Source: Candidatus Scybalomonas excrementavium (GTDB lineage: Bacteria; Bacillota; Clostridia; Lachnospirales; Lachnospiraceae). Taken from it: 6,255 nucleotides of DNA. The notes beneath the pieces were generated by a model. It was not told where the DNA came from and ran no database searches. It saw only the letters and a list, made by a program, of their open reading frames with translations. The stretch covers positions 1-6,255 of the forward strand of contig JADIML010000179.1 of NCBI GenBank assembly GCA_017694765.1, in the 5' to 3' direction. Every line of letters begins with the position of its first letter. Position 1 is the first letter of the stretch. The translations under genes and the position numbers were made by a program. This document shows positions 1-6,255 of this stretch, piece after piece.

Positions 1-263
1 TAATCACTCAAAGCATTATAAACATTTAATTGCCCATTCACTGCAAATATTGCTTGTTTTAAATAATCTTGATTTCTAACGGCCTCCTGCTCAAACATAA
101 TATTTTGTACATGATGCATGGCAAAAGAACCAATAAGTAAAAGAGGAATTAGTCCGAAACAAACATAATTTAGTGTAATCTTATTTCGTAATTTCATATC
201 TTTTAATCTTGTTATAATAAGATTGATTCGTTTCCGAAACATATGCTTTTTATTCGGTGTCAT
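1..263 (-). CDS. Sensor histidine kinase, YesM-like, N-terminal part only (cut by window edge)
   Basis: The reading frame opens at ATG 261-263 and stays open to the window edge, giving 87 residues (MTPNKKHMFRKR...). The first 28 residues are rich in Lys and Arg. One hydrophobic segment follows at about residues 32-49 (NYVCFGLIPLLLIGSFAM), after which the chain looks extracytoplasmic. This layout, a basic tail, a membrane helix and then an external sensor, is the usual start of membrane histidine kinases of the YesM/LytS class. The kinase core would lie beyond the window and is not seen. The start is supported by a GGAGG site 8 bases upstream. The gene begins inside the end of the AraC-type response regulator gene (14-base overlap), so the two are almost certainly co-transcribed, translationally coupled and cognate partners. 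The YesM assignment rests mainly on that partner, because the visible residues alone are not diagnostic. Confidence 0.72.
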   Translation of the reverse strand, partial: MTPNKKHMFRKRINLIITRLKDMKLRNKITLNYVCFGLIPLLLIGSFAMHHVQNIMFEQEAVRNQDYLKQAIFAVNGQLNVYNALSD

Positions 264-1782
264 TGTGACCGCCTCCATCTCGATACTTCTGAGGACTTAC
301 TCCAAAGTATTCTCGAAAACTTTGACAAAAATAGGATACATTTGTATATCCAACTTGATAACTAATCGTTGCTATTTTTTCCTCAGTGCTTTCTAACTGT
401 TCCTTTGCCTTTTCCATACGATATGACTTAATATACTTACTTAAATTTTGTCCCATTTCTTTTTTGAATAAATAACTAAGATAACTAGGTGTCATATGAA
501 CGACATCGGCAAGTTGTTCCACCCCTATCTCTTCTCCATAATGTAACGCAATATACTTTGTAACCTCATTTACTTCTTTATGTAAAGAAGTAGAAACCAT
601 TGAAAATTCTTCTTCTAAATATGTAATCGTTGAACCAATAATTTCCATAACTTCTGAAAATCTTTCTGCACGATATAATCGATCAATGTCTTGATTGAAT
701 GTTCCCTCTTTTTCTTTTGGTAATGTTTTATAAAAATCTTTTAATAAGCTAGAAAAAATAAACTTAATATATACTTGTGAAAAATTTTGCTTATTCCTAT
801 ACTTTTCACACAAACGATTAAAATGCTCCTTTAATGCTTCAATATCTTTCATTCTAAGATCTTGGCGAATTTGTTTTAACAACATATCATCATTAATCTG
901 AGATAGTAAATTTACATTATCTTTCATTTGCTCCATAAAAATATGCTGTTCTGGTTGATAAAACTTTTGTTCCATTAATAATTCTAATGCTTCAAATTCT
1001 TTATCCAAAGCCTCTATTTTTTCCTTTTTGTCAGAAGCTGCTATATATGCTTCCATTCCACATTGCTTTCTTATCGTATTATATAACTGTTCTGCTCCTT
1101 GTTTCGGCGTTATTTCCATTTCTTTTTTTGCAAAGATTAGACATTGTCTTAAATTCAAGTTTAAGTACATAAACTCCCAAGAAATTTCTTTCTTTAATAA
1201 AGTCGGAAAATCGAGACCTACTTTACCAAAGAAGTCTGATGAAAATTCGACTAGAAACAAACAATCTATCTCTTCCAAAAATGCTGTTTGACACTCTCCC
1301 TTCACTTTTTCTGCTATTACCTCTAAAGAAATTCCATTAACAAGTGAATATAATATATGCTCTTTCATAAAATCTTGTTCTTTTTCTTTTAATTCTCTAT
1401 CAAGCTGTCTATGATCCAATATTTTCATAATTTTACTCATTGTTTTTTCAAATTCTTTTGGATCGACTGGTTTTAAAATATAATTATATACGCCTAATTG
1501 TATGGCATGCTTCGCATATTCAAATTCACTATATCCACTAAAAATTACAACGCAAAGCTCTGGCTTTTTCGGTAAGATTTGCTGGATCAATTCTAGCCCA
1601 TTCATAAAAGGCATTTTAACATCCGTACATAAAATGTCTATTTCTTTTTCTTGCAAGATTTCTAGTGCTTCTTTTCCATTTGCTGCTTCGTAAATCTCTA
1701 ATTCTATGCCCATTTTCTTTAATAGAAATCGAATTCCTCTACGCTCTATTTTTTCATCATCTACAATTAGTATTTGATACAT
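250..1782 (-). CDS. Response regulator, YesN-like (receiver domain + AraC-type DNA-binding domain)
   Basis: This 510-residue cytoplasmic transcription regulator would be activated by phosphoryl transfer from a partner histidine kinase. The receiver domain spans about residues 1-120 and is complete: acidic pair D8/D9, phospho-acceptor D54 (in LCTDVKMP), S82 in the switch position, and K104-P105. A long linker, about residues 125-395, shows no domain I can name and is typical of the YesN family. Residues about 400-503 form an AraC-type double helix-turn-helix, with VEQLADVVHMTPSYLSYLFKK as the first half and IATISYQVGYTNVSYFCQSF plus FGVSPQKYR as the conserved second half. The start is ATG 1780-1782, preceded by AAAAGGAGA with the GGAG 6 bases away. 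The stop lies inside the start region of the kinase gene. Family members commonly control sugar or glycan uptake operons, but no such target is visible here. I found no convincing promoter in the 50 bases between this gene and the terminator upstream. Confidence 0.93.
   Translation of the reverse strand: MYQILIVDDEKIERRGIRFLLKKMGIELEIYEAANGKEALEILQEKEIDILCTDVKMPFMNGLELIQQILPKKPELCVVIFSGYSEFEYAKHAIQLGVYNYILKPVDPKEFEKTMSKIMKILDHRQLDRELKEKEQDFMKEHILYSLVNGISLEVIAEKVKGECQTAFLEEIDCLFLVEFSSDFFGKVGLDFPTLLKKEISWEFMYLNLNLRQCLIFAKKEMEITPKQGAEQLYNTIRKQCGMEAYIAASDKKEKIEALDKEFEALELLMEQKFYQPEQHIFMEQMKDNVNLLSQINDDMLLKQIRQDLRMKDIEALKEHFNRLCEKYRNKQNFSQVYIKFIFSSLLKDFYKTLPKEKEGTFNQDIDRLYRAERFSEVMEIIGSTITYLEEEFSMVSTSLHKEVNEVTKYIALHYGEEIGVEQLADVVHMTPSYLSYLFKKEMGQNLSKYIKSYRMEKAKEQLESTEEKIATISYQVGYTNVSYFCQSFREYFGVSPQKYRDGGGHNDTE
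272..276 (-). promoter_or_regulatory. Ribosome binding site of the histidine kinase gene, inside the response regulator gene
   Basis: GGAGG on the minus strand lies 8 bases before ATG 261-263, within the last codons of the regulator gene. It is a near-ideal Shine-Dalgarno site. It fixes the kinase start at this ATG and implies that ribosomes finishing the regulator can re-initiate on the kinase. Confidence 0.75.
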
Positions 1783-1832
1783 CCCATTCTCCTTTTATCT
1801 ATTTGTTTTTCCTTTGATTTTTAAAACTACTC

Positions 1833-1867
1833 AAAAAAAGGGCACTGTAAATCCAGTTCCCTTTTTT
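1833..1867 (-). terminator. Rho-independent terminator after uppP
   Basis: This inverted repeat has arms of 14 bases with one mismatch (AAAAAAGGGCACTG at 1834-1847 against CAGTTCCCTTTTTT at 1854-1867) and a 6-base loop. Read on the minus strand, a GGG-containing stem is followed by a run of seven T, the classic intrinsic terminator form. It begins 14 bases past the uppP stop codon. The A/T runs on both sides make it potentially bidirectional, but no plus-strand gene approaches it. It separates the trpS-uppP unit from the two-component genes. Confidence 0.9.
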
Positions 1868-1881
1868 ATCGTTATAAAATT

Positions 1882-2724
1882 TTATGCAAACATTGGCATT
1901 ATCCAAACAACTAATAATAAAATCCCAAGCACAATACGATAATATCCAAAAATTTTAAAGTCATGTGCTTTTACAAAACTCATTAAGAATTTAATACAAA
2001 GTAAAGATACTACAAAGGCTACTGCCATACCAATGATTAAAATTGTAAGCTCTGTTCCAGAGAAAAAACTTCCTGTATCTTTCACAAATTTTACAATTTT
2101 TAAAGCACTTGCTCCAAACATAACTGGAATTGCTAAGAAAAATGAAAATTCTGCTGCAATATAACGAGAGCATCCAAGAAGCATTGCTCCAATAATCGTA
2201 GCACCAGAACGAGATGTTCCCGGAATCAATGCTAAAATTTGAAACACACCGATTAATAAAGCAGTTTGATATGACATTGCATAAAATTCTCTAATCTTTG
2301 TACTTCTTGTTTTATTCCAATTTTCAACAACGATAAATAAAACACCATAAAGAATTAATGTGCATGCAACAGTTTCAAAATTATAAAATTTCTCATTGAG
2401 CCAATCATCAAATAATAATCCTAAAATTGCTGCTGGTACTGTAGCAATCAACACTTTGAACCAAAGACTCCAAACCTCTTTTTTCTCATGAGATTGGTAT
2501 CTTGGTGAAAATGGGTTTAATTTATGAAAAAATAAAACGACAACAGCCATAATGGCACCAAGCTGAATGACAACGTTAAACATTTCTATAAAGGCTTCAC
2601 TTTGTGAGAGTGGCCAAAATTTTTCTACAAGTATCATATGTCCTGTACTGCTAACTGGAAGCCACTCTGTAATTCCTTCTACAATACCAATGACAATAAC
2701 TTTTAAAATCTCAATGATGTCCAT
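1882..2724 (-). CDS. uppP: Undecaprenyl-diphosphatase (UppP/BacA family)
   Basis: This integral membrane enzyme removes a phosphate from undecaprenyl diphosphate, regenerating the lipid carrier for peptidoglycan and other wall polymers. Members of the family confer bacitracin resistance when abundant. The 280 residues match the family's usual length of about 270-280. Both signature regions are intact. The first, residues 16-29 (EGITEWLPVSSTGH), carries E16, E20, S26 and H29. The second, residues 168-174 (PGTSRSG), carries the catalytic-site R172. Several hydrophobic segments are visible, for example about 53-67, 91-105, 119-134, 153-167, 193-208, 226-247 and 261-278. The start is ATG 2722-2724. 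The gene follows trpS after 14 bases and ends just before a strong terminator, so it is the last gene of a trpS-uppP transcript. I see no BceAB-type transporter or bacitracin-sensing genes beside it, so a housekeeping role is most likely. Confidence 0.96.
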   Translation of the reverse strand: MDIIEILKVIVIGIVEGITEWLPVSSTGHMILVEKFWPLSQSEAFIEMFNVVIQLGAIMAVVVLFFHKLNPFSPRYQSHEKKEVWSLWFKVLIATVPAAILGLLFDDWLNEKFYNFETVACTLILYGVLFIVVENWNKTRSTKIREFYAMSYQTALLIGVFQILALIPGTSRSGATIIGAMLLGCSRYIAAEFSFFLAIPVMFGASALKIVKFVKDTGSFFSGTELTILIIGMAVAFVVSLLCIKFLMSFVKAHDFKIFGYYRIVLGILLLVVWIMPMFA

Positions 2725-2735
2725 TTCCCTTTTCT

Positions 2736-2740
2736 CTCCT
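2736..2740 (-). promoter_or_regulatory. Ribosome binding site of uppP, overlapping the trpS stop codon
   Basis: AGGAG on the minus strand shares bases with the TAG stop of trpS (2739-2741) and lies 11 bases before the uppP ATG, slightly longer than the usual spacing. No better site lies closer: the GGG at 2727-2729 is only two bases from the ATG. The overlap suggests translational coupling of uppP to trpS. Confidence 0.6.
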
Positions 2741-3746
2741 AACGAATTCTTTCTGGAAAACCAATTTTTTTCTGTACTTTTCTAAGTGTCTTATTTGCAT
2801 AATATGCTGCTTTTTCTGCATTATTCTTAATAATTCCATCAATATAATCTTTGTTTTTACTTAAATCATAGAATTTATCTTGAAGAGGTTTTAATTCTGC
2901 TGCTACAGCTTCTCCAACTCGTTCCTTTAATACTCCATATCCACAGCCATCAAATTCTGCTAGCACTTGCTCAATACTCTTTCCTGTTACAACACTGTAA
3001 ATATCGATTAAGTTTTTAATTCCCGGCTTATCTTCAGAATAAGAAATACAACTATCAGAATCTGTAACTGCTCGTTTGAATTTGCGAAGAATTGTTGCTT
3101 CATCATCTAAAATAGAAATAAAGGCATTCACATTTTCATCTGATTTTGACATTTTCTTTGTAGGTTCTTGAAGGCTCATAATTTTAGCTCCTACTTTTCC
3201 AATATAAGGCTCTGGAATTGTGAAAACATCACCATATATGCCATTAAAACGATTGGCAATATCCCTTGTAATCTCTAAGTGTTGCTTTTGATCAATTCCA
3301 ACTGGAACTAAATCTGCTTGATATAATAAAATGTCAGCCGCCATTAAGACTGGATATGTAAATAAACCAGTATTAATATTTTCTGGATGCTTTAAGGACT
3401 TATCTTTAAACTGTGTCATACGATTCATTTCGCCCATGTAAGTAAAACAATTTAAAATCCAAGCAAGTTCTGCATGGGCAGATACATGCGATTGATAATA
3501 AAGACAACATGCTTCTGGATCAATTCCAGCTGCAATATATGACATTAACAAATTTCTAGCTTGTTTTCTAAGAACAGCTGGCTCTTGTCTTACTGTAATA
3601 GAGTGCATATCTACAATACTAAAGAAACACATATATTCATTTGGATCAAGATGAATCCAATTTTTCAACGCTCCTAAATAATTCCCTAATGTAATAGTTC
3701 CTGTTGGTTGCATACCACTAAAGATTGATTTTTTTCCATCTAACAT
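2739..3746 (-). CDS. trpS: Tryptophanyl-tRNA synthetase
   Basis: This cytoplasmic class I aminoacyl-tRNA synthetase charges tRNA-Trp with tryptophan using ATP. The 335 residues agree with the bacterial length of about 330-340. The nucleotide-binding HIGH-type signature appears in its TrpRS form near residues 12-25 (MQPTGTITLGNYLGA). The KMSKS loop is exact at residues 198-202, in the context PTKKMSKSDEN. The intervening tryptophan-pocket region YPVLMAADILLYQADLVPVG, about 131-150 with D138, is the typical family sequence. The start at ATG 3744-3746 puts the signature at the usual distance from the N terminus. A weak purine-rich site (AAAAGGG at 3759-3765, 12 bases away) precedes it. The gene heads a two-gene unit with uppP and has its own promoter upstream. 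There is no T-box leader, although many Firmicutes synthetase genes have one. Confidence 0.98.
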   Translation of the reverse strand: MLDGKKSIFSGMQPTGTITLGNYLGALKNWIHLDPNEYMCFFSIVDMHSITVRQEPAVLRKQARNLLMSYIAAGIDPEACCLYYQSHVSAHAELAWILNCFTYMGEMNRMTQFKDKSLKHPENINTGLFTYPVLMAADILLYQADLVPVGIDQKQHLEITRDIANRFNGIYGDVFTIPEPYIGKVGAKIMSLQEPTKKMSKSDENVNAFISILDDEATILRKFKRAVTDSDSCISYSEDKPGIKNLIDIYSVVTGKSIEQVLAEFDGCGYGVLKERVGEAVAAELKPLQDKFYDLSKNKDYIDGIIKNNAEKAAYYANKTLRKVQKKIGFPERIR

Positions 3747-3773
3747 TGTTCTACACTTCCCTTTTCTTTTCCT

Positions 3774-3795
3774 GCACCTTTTCTTCTTTTGGTGC
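3774..3795 (-). repeat. Small inverted repeat in the trpS leader
   Basis: GCACC and GGTGC form a perfect 5-base inverted repeat around a 12-base spacer that is all purine on the mRNA strand (AAAAGAAGAAAA). It sits in the predicted untranslated leader of trpS, just upstream of the ribosome binding region. There is no T run after it, so it is not a terminator. The stem is short and it may be chance; a role in translation is only a possibility. Confidence 0.25.
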
Positions 3796-3818
3796 TATTT
3801 CTGATTTTTTCTTTTATA

Positions 3819-3847
3819 AGTCTATCATAGAAGCAAAACTATGACAA
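3819..3847 (-). promoter_or_regulatory. Predicted sigma-A promoter of trpS-uppP, extended -10
   Basis: On the minus strand TTGTCA (3842-3847, five of six consensus bases) is followed by a 17-base spacer ending in TGA and then TAGACT (3819-3824, four of six). The TGn before the -10 is the extended -10 feature common in Firmicutes. Transcription would start near 3812, giving a leader of about 65 bases. The -35 box begins 15 bases after the stop codon of the diguanylate cyclase gene, so trpS can be expressed independently of it. The promoter is predicted from sequence only. Confidence 0.6.
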
Positions 3848-3862
3848 TAGTGAAACTATTTT

Positions 3863-6028
3863 CTAATGCCCATAAATTTTATATCCATTTTTATTATTAT
3901 ATTTCACATAATAAAGAGCCTTATCTGCTTTTAAATACAACTCATTAAAATTCGTTTTTGTCTTAGGGGCTATCACAGCACCCACGGAAGCACTGACTGT
4001 AATGGCATCTTCTCCCTCTACATACGTATGTTGTAAATGCTTTACCATACTGTCTGTATATCTATGAATTTCATCCATTGACATTTTTTCTTGAATAAAT
4101 ACAAGGAATTCATCTCCACCTAAACGTCCGATCACTGCATCACTTCCACAGTAATTTTTCAAAGTATCACTGATATCTTTTAATACTTGATCTCCTTTAC
4201 TATGTCCCATTTTATCATTAATCGGTTTAAAATTATCTAAATCTATCAAAAATAAAATAGAAGTCATATCTCTCTTTTCTTCATAATAGGACAAAGCATC
4301 ATTTATCTTTTCTTCTGCTGCTGTCCGATTATAAACATTCGTAAGTTGATCCCGTTCTGCTTGATAACGTAAATTCAGCTCTTCTCTCTTCTTTTTATCA
4401 ATATTGTAGATTGCTAATAAAAGATCGACATCCTGTTCTTCTTCGCCTTGGGATAAATATAGTCTCATCTTTACCCACATATAATTCTTTTCATCCTGAA
4501 ATCGGAATTCAATACTCCGTTTGCGCACACCATCTTCATAATACTCTCTATATAATCGTTCTCTATCTAAAGTATTTAAGACAAGTGCTATATCCTGTGG
4601 ATGAATGAATTTCTTAATTCTCGTATTTAATACTTCATCATAATTATGTTCTTCTTCTATCATACTGCTCCCATGATAAAAAATAAGATTTGCTTTTAGC
4701 TTTGCTTCTGCCCAAAAAATAGATTCGGAAATCATTGCTTGTCGATAATTTTGTTCTCTTTCTAAACGATATTCATTTTCCCTTTCTTTTGTCACATCTT
4801 TTATAATACCAACAATAGTATCCTCTTCTTTCCCTTTTACATGGACTCGAATTAACGTAATTTCTTCCCATATATATGGTTGATTTTTCATTTTGACTTT
4901 CGCTACGCAACTGGCTATCTTATTTCCTTCTTCTATTTTCTGATACATTTCCAAAAATTCTTTTTGTGTTTCTGGAAAAATAATTTTATCTACTAAGCTC
5001 TCTGGTACATTTTCTACAACCTTACCTAAATTTTGTACAATCCGCCCATCTATCTCAAAAACTAATTGTTTCGTTTCAAAATTATAAGTAAAAATCGATA
5101 AATTACTATATGCTAAAGATAACTCCAAGATTTTTTCTTTTAGTTTAAATTGATTCAATACAGCCTGTTTTTCTCGAATATGTATAAGCAATTCCGCACA
5201 AAAAATCGTAATTAAAATACCACTTATTAAAATAATAATGCTTTCATTCCATTCTTGCCAACTGTAATTTGGAATAACTTTTAGCTCCCACGTTCTGTCT
5301 GGTAAAAAAATAGGTACACGAATATACTTTTTTACAGATAGGTTATCTCTAGACTTAGAAATGACAACTGTCTCCTTGCCTTCTTCTGAATAAGTAAGCA
5401 AATAATCATAACCTTTTTGCTTTAACTCATTTAAGCCAAATAGCTCCAATAACTCATCTAAGTCTAATAGAACACTTGAAAATCCTATAAATTTTGCATC
5501 TTCTTCCTTACTAAAAATAGGATTCCAAATTACAAGTTCTTTCTTTCCATCTGAAAGTTCATAAGGACCACATATTATATTTTGTTTTAAATGAATTGCT
5601 AATAAGGCATCTTCCTTACTCTCCATATTCTGTAACACATTCTTACCAAAATTTTTCTCATATTCTTTTTGTGGATAACAATATTGACTATTCCCATTTG
5701 GTAAATATTGTATACTCCGAATCACTGGATCATCACATAAATGCTTGGCAATTGCATTAAAATTTTCTTCCGATATCGTTCCATCTAAAGACAGGACTGC
5801 CGTTTCCAAAATATTGGTTTTTGCAATAAACTTTTCTAGTGTAAGTTCCATCTTTTTCGTATAAACTTCTGCCATATACTTTGTGCTATCTTGCTTTATA
5901 TGCGCTGTATTATTGAACTGCACGAATAGAAAGCCTACTATTAAAAGAAAGCCTATACAAAAAATTCCAATTCGAATAAAACTCTTACTAAAAGAATACC
6001 TCTTTAATTTTCGCCTTAATATCCACAT
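3863..6028 (-). CDS. Membrane diguanylate cyclase with CHASE-like sensor, two PAS-like domains and GGDEF
   Basis: This 721-residue inner-membrane protein is predicted to make cyclic di-GMP from two GTP in response to an external signal. After a basic N terminus comes a membrane helix at about residues 19-38. An external domain of about 45-255 resembles CHASE (segments near 128-172 and 181-210, including GPYEL and WNPIF). A second helix lies at about 263-284. Two PAS-like domains follow, at about 300-415 and 425-548, each ending in the D(V/I)-type strand and a charged linker. The GGDEF domain covers 560-721 with D596, N604, D613 and an intact GGDEF at 637-641, so it should be active. The inhibitory RxxD site is absent: the two key positions are Gly and Ala (in CGSDAVIGRLGGDEF). 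There is no EAL or HD-GYP domain. ATG 6026-6028 follows AAGGAA 5 bases upstream and has its own promoter. The ligand is unknown. Confidence 0.9.
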   Translation of the reverse strand: MWILRRKLKRYSFSKSFIRIGIFCIGFLLIVGFLFVQFNNTAHIKQDSTKYMAEVYTKKMELTLEKFIAKTNILETAVLSLDGTISEENFNAIAKHLCDDPVIRSIQYLPNGNSQYCYPQKEYEKNFGKNVLQNMESKEDALLAIHLKQNIICGPYELSDGKKELVIWNPIFSKEEDAKFIGFSSVLLDLDELLELFGLNELKQKGYDYLLTYSEEGKETVVISKSRDNLSVKKYIRVPIFLPDRTWELKVIPNYSWQEWNESIIILISGILITIFCAELLIHIREKQAVLNQFKLKEKILELSLAYSNLSIFTYNFETKQLVFEIDGRIVQNLGKVVENVPESLVDKIIFPETQKEFLEMYQKIEEGNKIASCVAKVKMKNQPYIWEEITLIRVHVKGKEEDTIVGIIKDVTKERENEYRLEREQNYRQAMISESIFWAEAKLKANLIFYHGSSMIEEEHNYDEVLNTRIKKFIHPQDIALVLNTLDRERLYREYYEDGVRKRSIEFRFQDEKNYMWVKMRLYLSQGEEEQDVDLLLAIYNIDKKKREELNLRYQAERDQLTNVYNRTAAEEKINDALSYYEEKRDMTSILFLIDLDNFKPINDKMGHSKGDQVLKDISDTLKNYCGSDAVIGRLGGDEFLVFIQEKMSMDEIHRYTDSMVKHLQHTYVEGEDAITVSASVGAVIAPKTKTNFNELYLKADKALYYVKYNNKNGYKIYGH

Positions 6029-6083
6029 ATTAATTCCTTCTTATACGATGATATTATTTATCTCTAAAAATATTTTGACTAAA

Positions 6084-6112
6084 ATTATATCATATTTTTC
6101 CCTTTTATCCAA
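6084..6112 (-). promoter_or_regulatory. Predicted sigma-A promoter of the diguanylate cyclase gene
   Basis: On the minus strand TTGGAT (6107-6112) is followed by a 17-base spacer and a perfect TATAAT (6084-6089). The spacer ends in TGA, giving the extended -10 motif TGATATAAT. Transcription would begin near 6077, leaving a leader of about 49 bases, too short for a typical riboswitch. The -35 box matches consensus at only three of six bases, but the perfect extended -10 compensates for that. Confidence 0.75.
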
Positions 6113-6130
6113 CACTTTTTTCATAATGGC

Positions 6131-6149
6131 AAAAAAGTATTCCTTTTTT
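6131..6149 (-). repeat. Small AT-rich hairpin upstream of the diguanylate cyclase promoter
   Basis: AAAAAAG and CTTTTTT form a 7-base perfect inverted repeat with a 5-base loop, about 20 bases upstream of the -35 box. With a single G-C pair the stem is weak. It may be a secondary terminator for upstream transcription, an operator-like site, or chance in an AT-rich stretch. Confidence 0.3.
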
Positions 6150-6203
6150 CTTTTCCAAAAACACTGCTCTTATAAATACATTTAACAAAGTATTTATTAT
6201 AAA

Positions 6204-6242
6204 AGAAAAGAGCTATTTTTCACTAAAAAACAACTCTTTTCT
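6204..6242 (-). terminator. Probable rho-independent terminator of a gene beyond the right edge
   Basis: AGAAAAGAG (6204-6212) pairs perfectly with CTCTTTTCT (6234-6242). Inside lies a second A-T stem of five pairs (TTTTT/AAAAA) around a 4-base loop. On the minus strand the outer stem runs into TTTTCTTTTAT, a T-rich tail broken by one C. This fits the end of a minus-strand gene lying to the right of the window. The rest of 6029-6255 contains only the promoter and small hairpin already listed. I see no coding sequence there on either strand. Confidence 0.6.
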
Positions 6243-6255
6243 ATCTATTTTATAT

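Noticed and set aside
987..1693. Three plus-strand open frames (987-1172, 1028-1291, 1502-1693) opposite the response regulator
   Set aside because: They lie wholly antisense to a well-supported gene. Their translations are low-complexity and match no family I know, and I see no strong ribosome binding site before them.
1991..2173. Minus-strand 60-residue open frame within uppP
   Set aside because: It is a shifted frame inside a complete, motif-bearing uppP gene. The uppP frame is continuous, so there is no sign of a frameshift.
1882..2724. Possible bacitracin-resistance module made of uppP and the neighbouring two-component system
   Set aside because: The regulator is an AraC-type YesN protein and not an OmpR-type BceR. 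No BceAB transporter is present, and a strong terminator separates it from uppP.
2567..2785. Plus-strand 72-residue open frame across the uppP start and trpS end
   Set aside because: It is antisense to two confident genes and its composition looks like random translation.
3826..3860. Two small inverted repeats (CATAG/CTATG and AATAG/CTATT) just after the diguanylate cyclase stop, considered as its terminator
   Set aside because: The stems are only five base pairs, mostly A-T, without a T tail, and they overlap the predicted trpS promoter. The gene has no clear terminator of its own.
4411..4608. Plus-strand 65-residue open frame inside the diguanylate cyclase gene
   Set aside because: It is antisense to the second PAS-like region and has no supporting signals.
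5883..6185. Plus-strand 100-residue open frame running over the diguanylate cyclase start and promoter
   Set aside because: It covers a strong minus-strand promoter and ribosome binding site. Its Lys/Phe/Ile-rich product is what AT-rich non-coding DNA gives by chance.

Overview
The window is AT-rich DNA (by eye about one third G+C) with every recognisable gene on the minus strand. Strong Shine-Dalgarno sites, TGn-extended -10 promoters, and a YesN/YesM-type two-component pair all point to a low-GC Firmicute. The style of the proteins, especially the tryptophanyl-tRNA synthetase and the CHASE-PAS-GGDEF sensor, suggests a clostridial or Lachnospiraceae-like anaerobe. That placement is an inference and not a database result.

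Layout, read in the direction of transcription (right to left). At the right edge, 6029-6255 holds no gene. It contains a hairpin that probably terminates an upstream gene lying outside the window, a small AT hairpin, and a good sigma-A-type promoter. That promoter serves a 721-residue membrane diguanylate cyclase (3863-6028) with a CHASE-like external sensor, two PAS-like domains and an intact GGDEF motif. A second extended -10 promoter lies in the 116-base gap after it and serves a two-gene unit: trpS (tryptophanyl-tRNA synthetase, 2739-3746) followed 14 bases later by uppP (undecaprenyl-diphosphatase, 1882-2724). This unit ends in a clear rho-independent terminator at 1833-1867. Next comes an AraC-type response regulator (250-1782). 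Its stop codon overlaps by 14 bases the start of a membrane sensor histidine kinase, of which only the first 87 residues are present (263 down to base 3, with the window edge cutting it).

The genes form three functional blocks: an orphan c-di-GMP sensor-synthase; a housekeeping pair for translation and recycling of the cell-wall lipid carrier; and a two-component system of the kind that often controls carbohydrate uptake genes, whose targets are not visible here. The window looks like ordinary chromosomal core and signalling sequence. I found no mobile element, CRISPR array, tRNA, rRNA or convincing new system. The points most worth a second look are the missing inhibitory I-site in the GGDEF domain, the absence of a T-box leader before trpS, and the trpS-uppP pairing.
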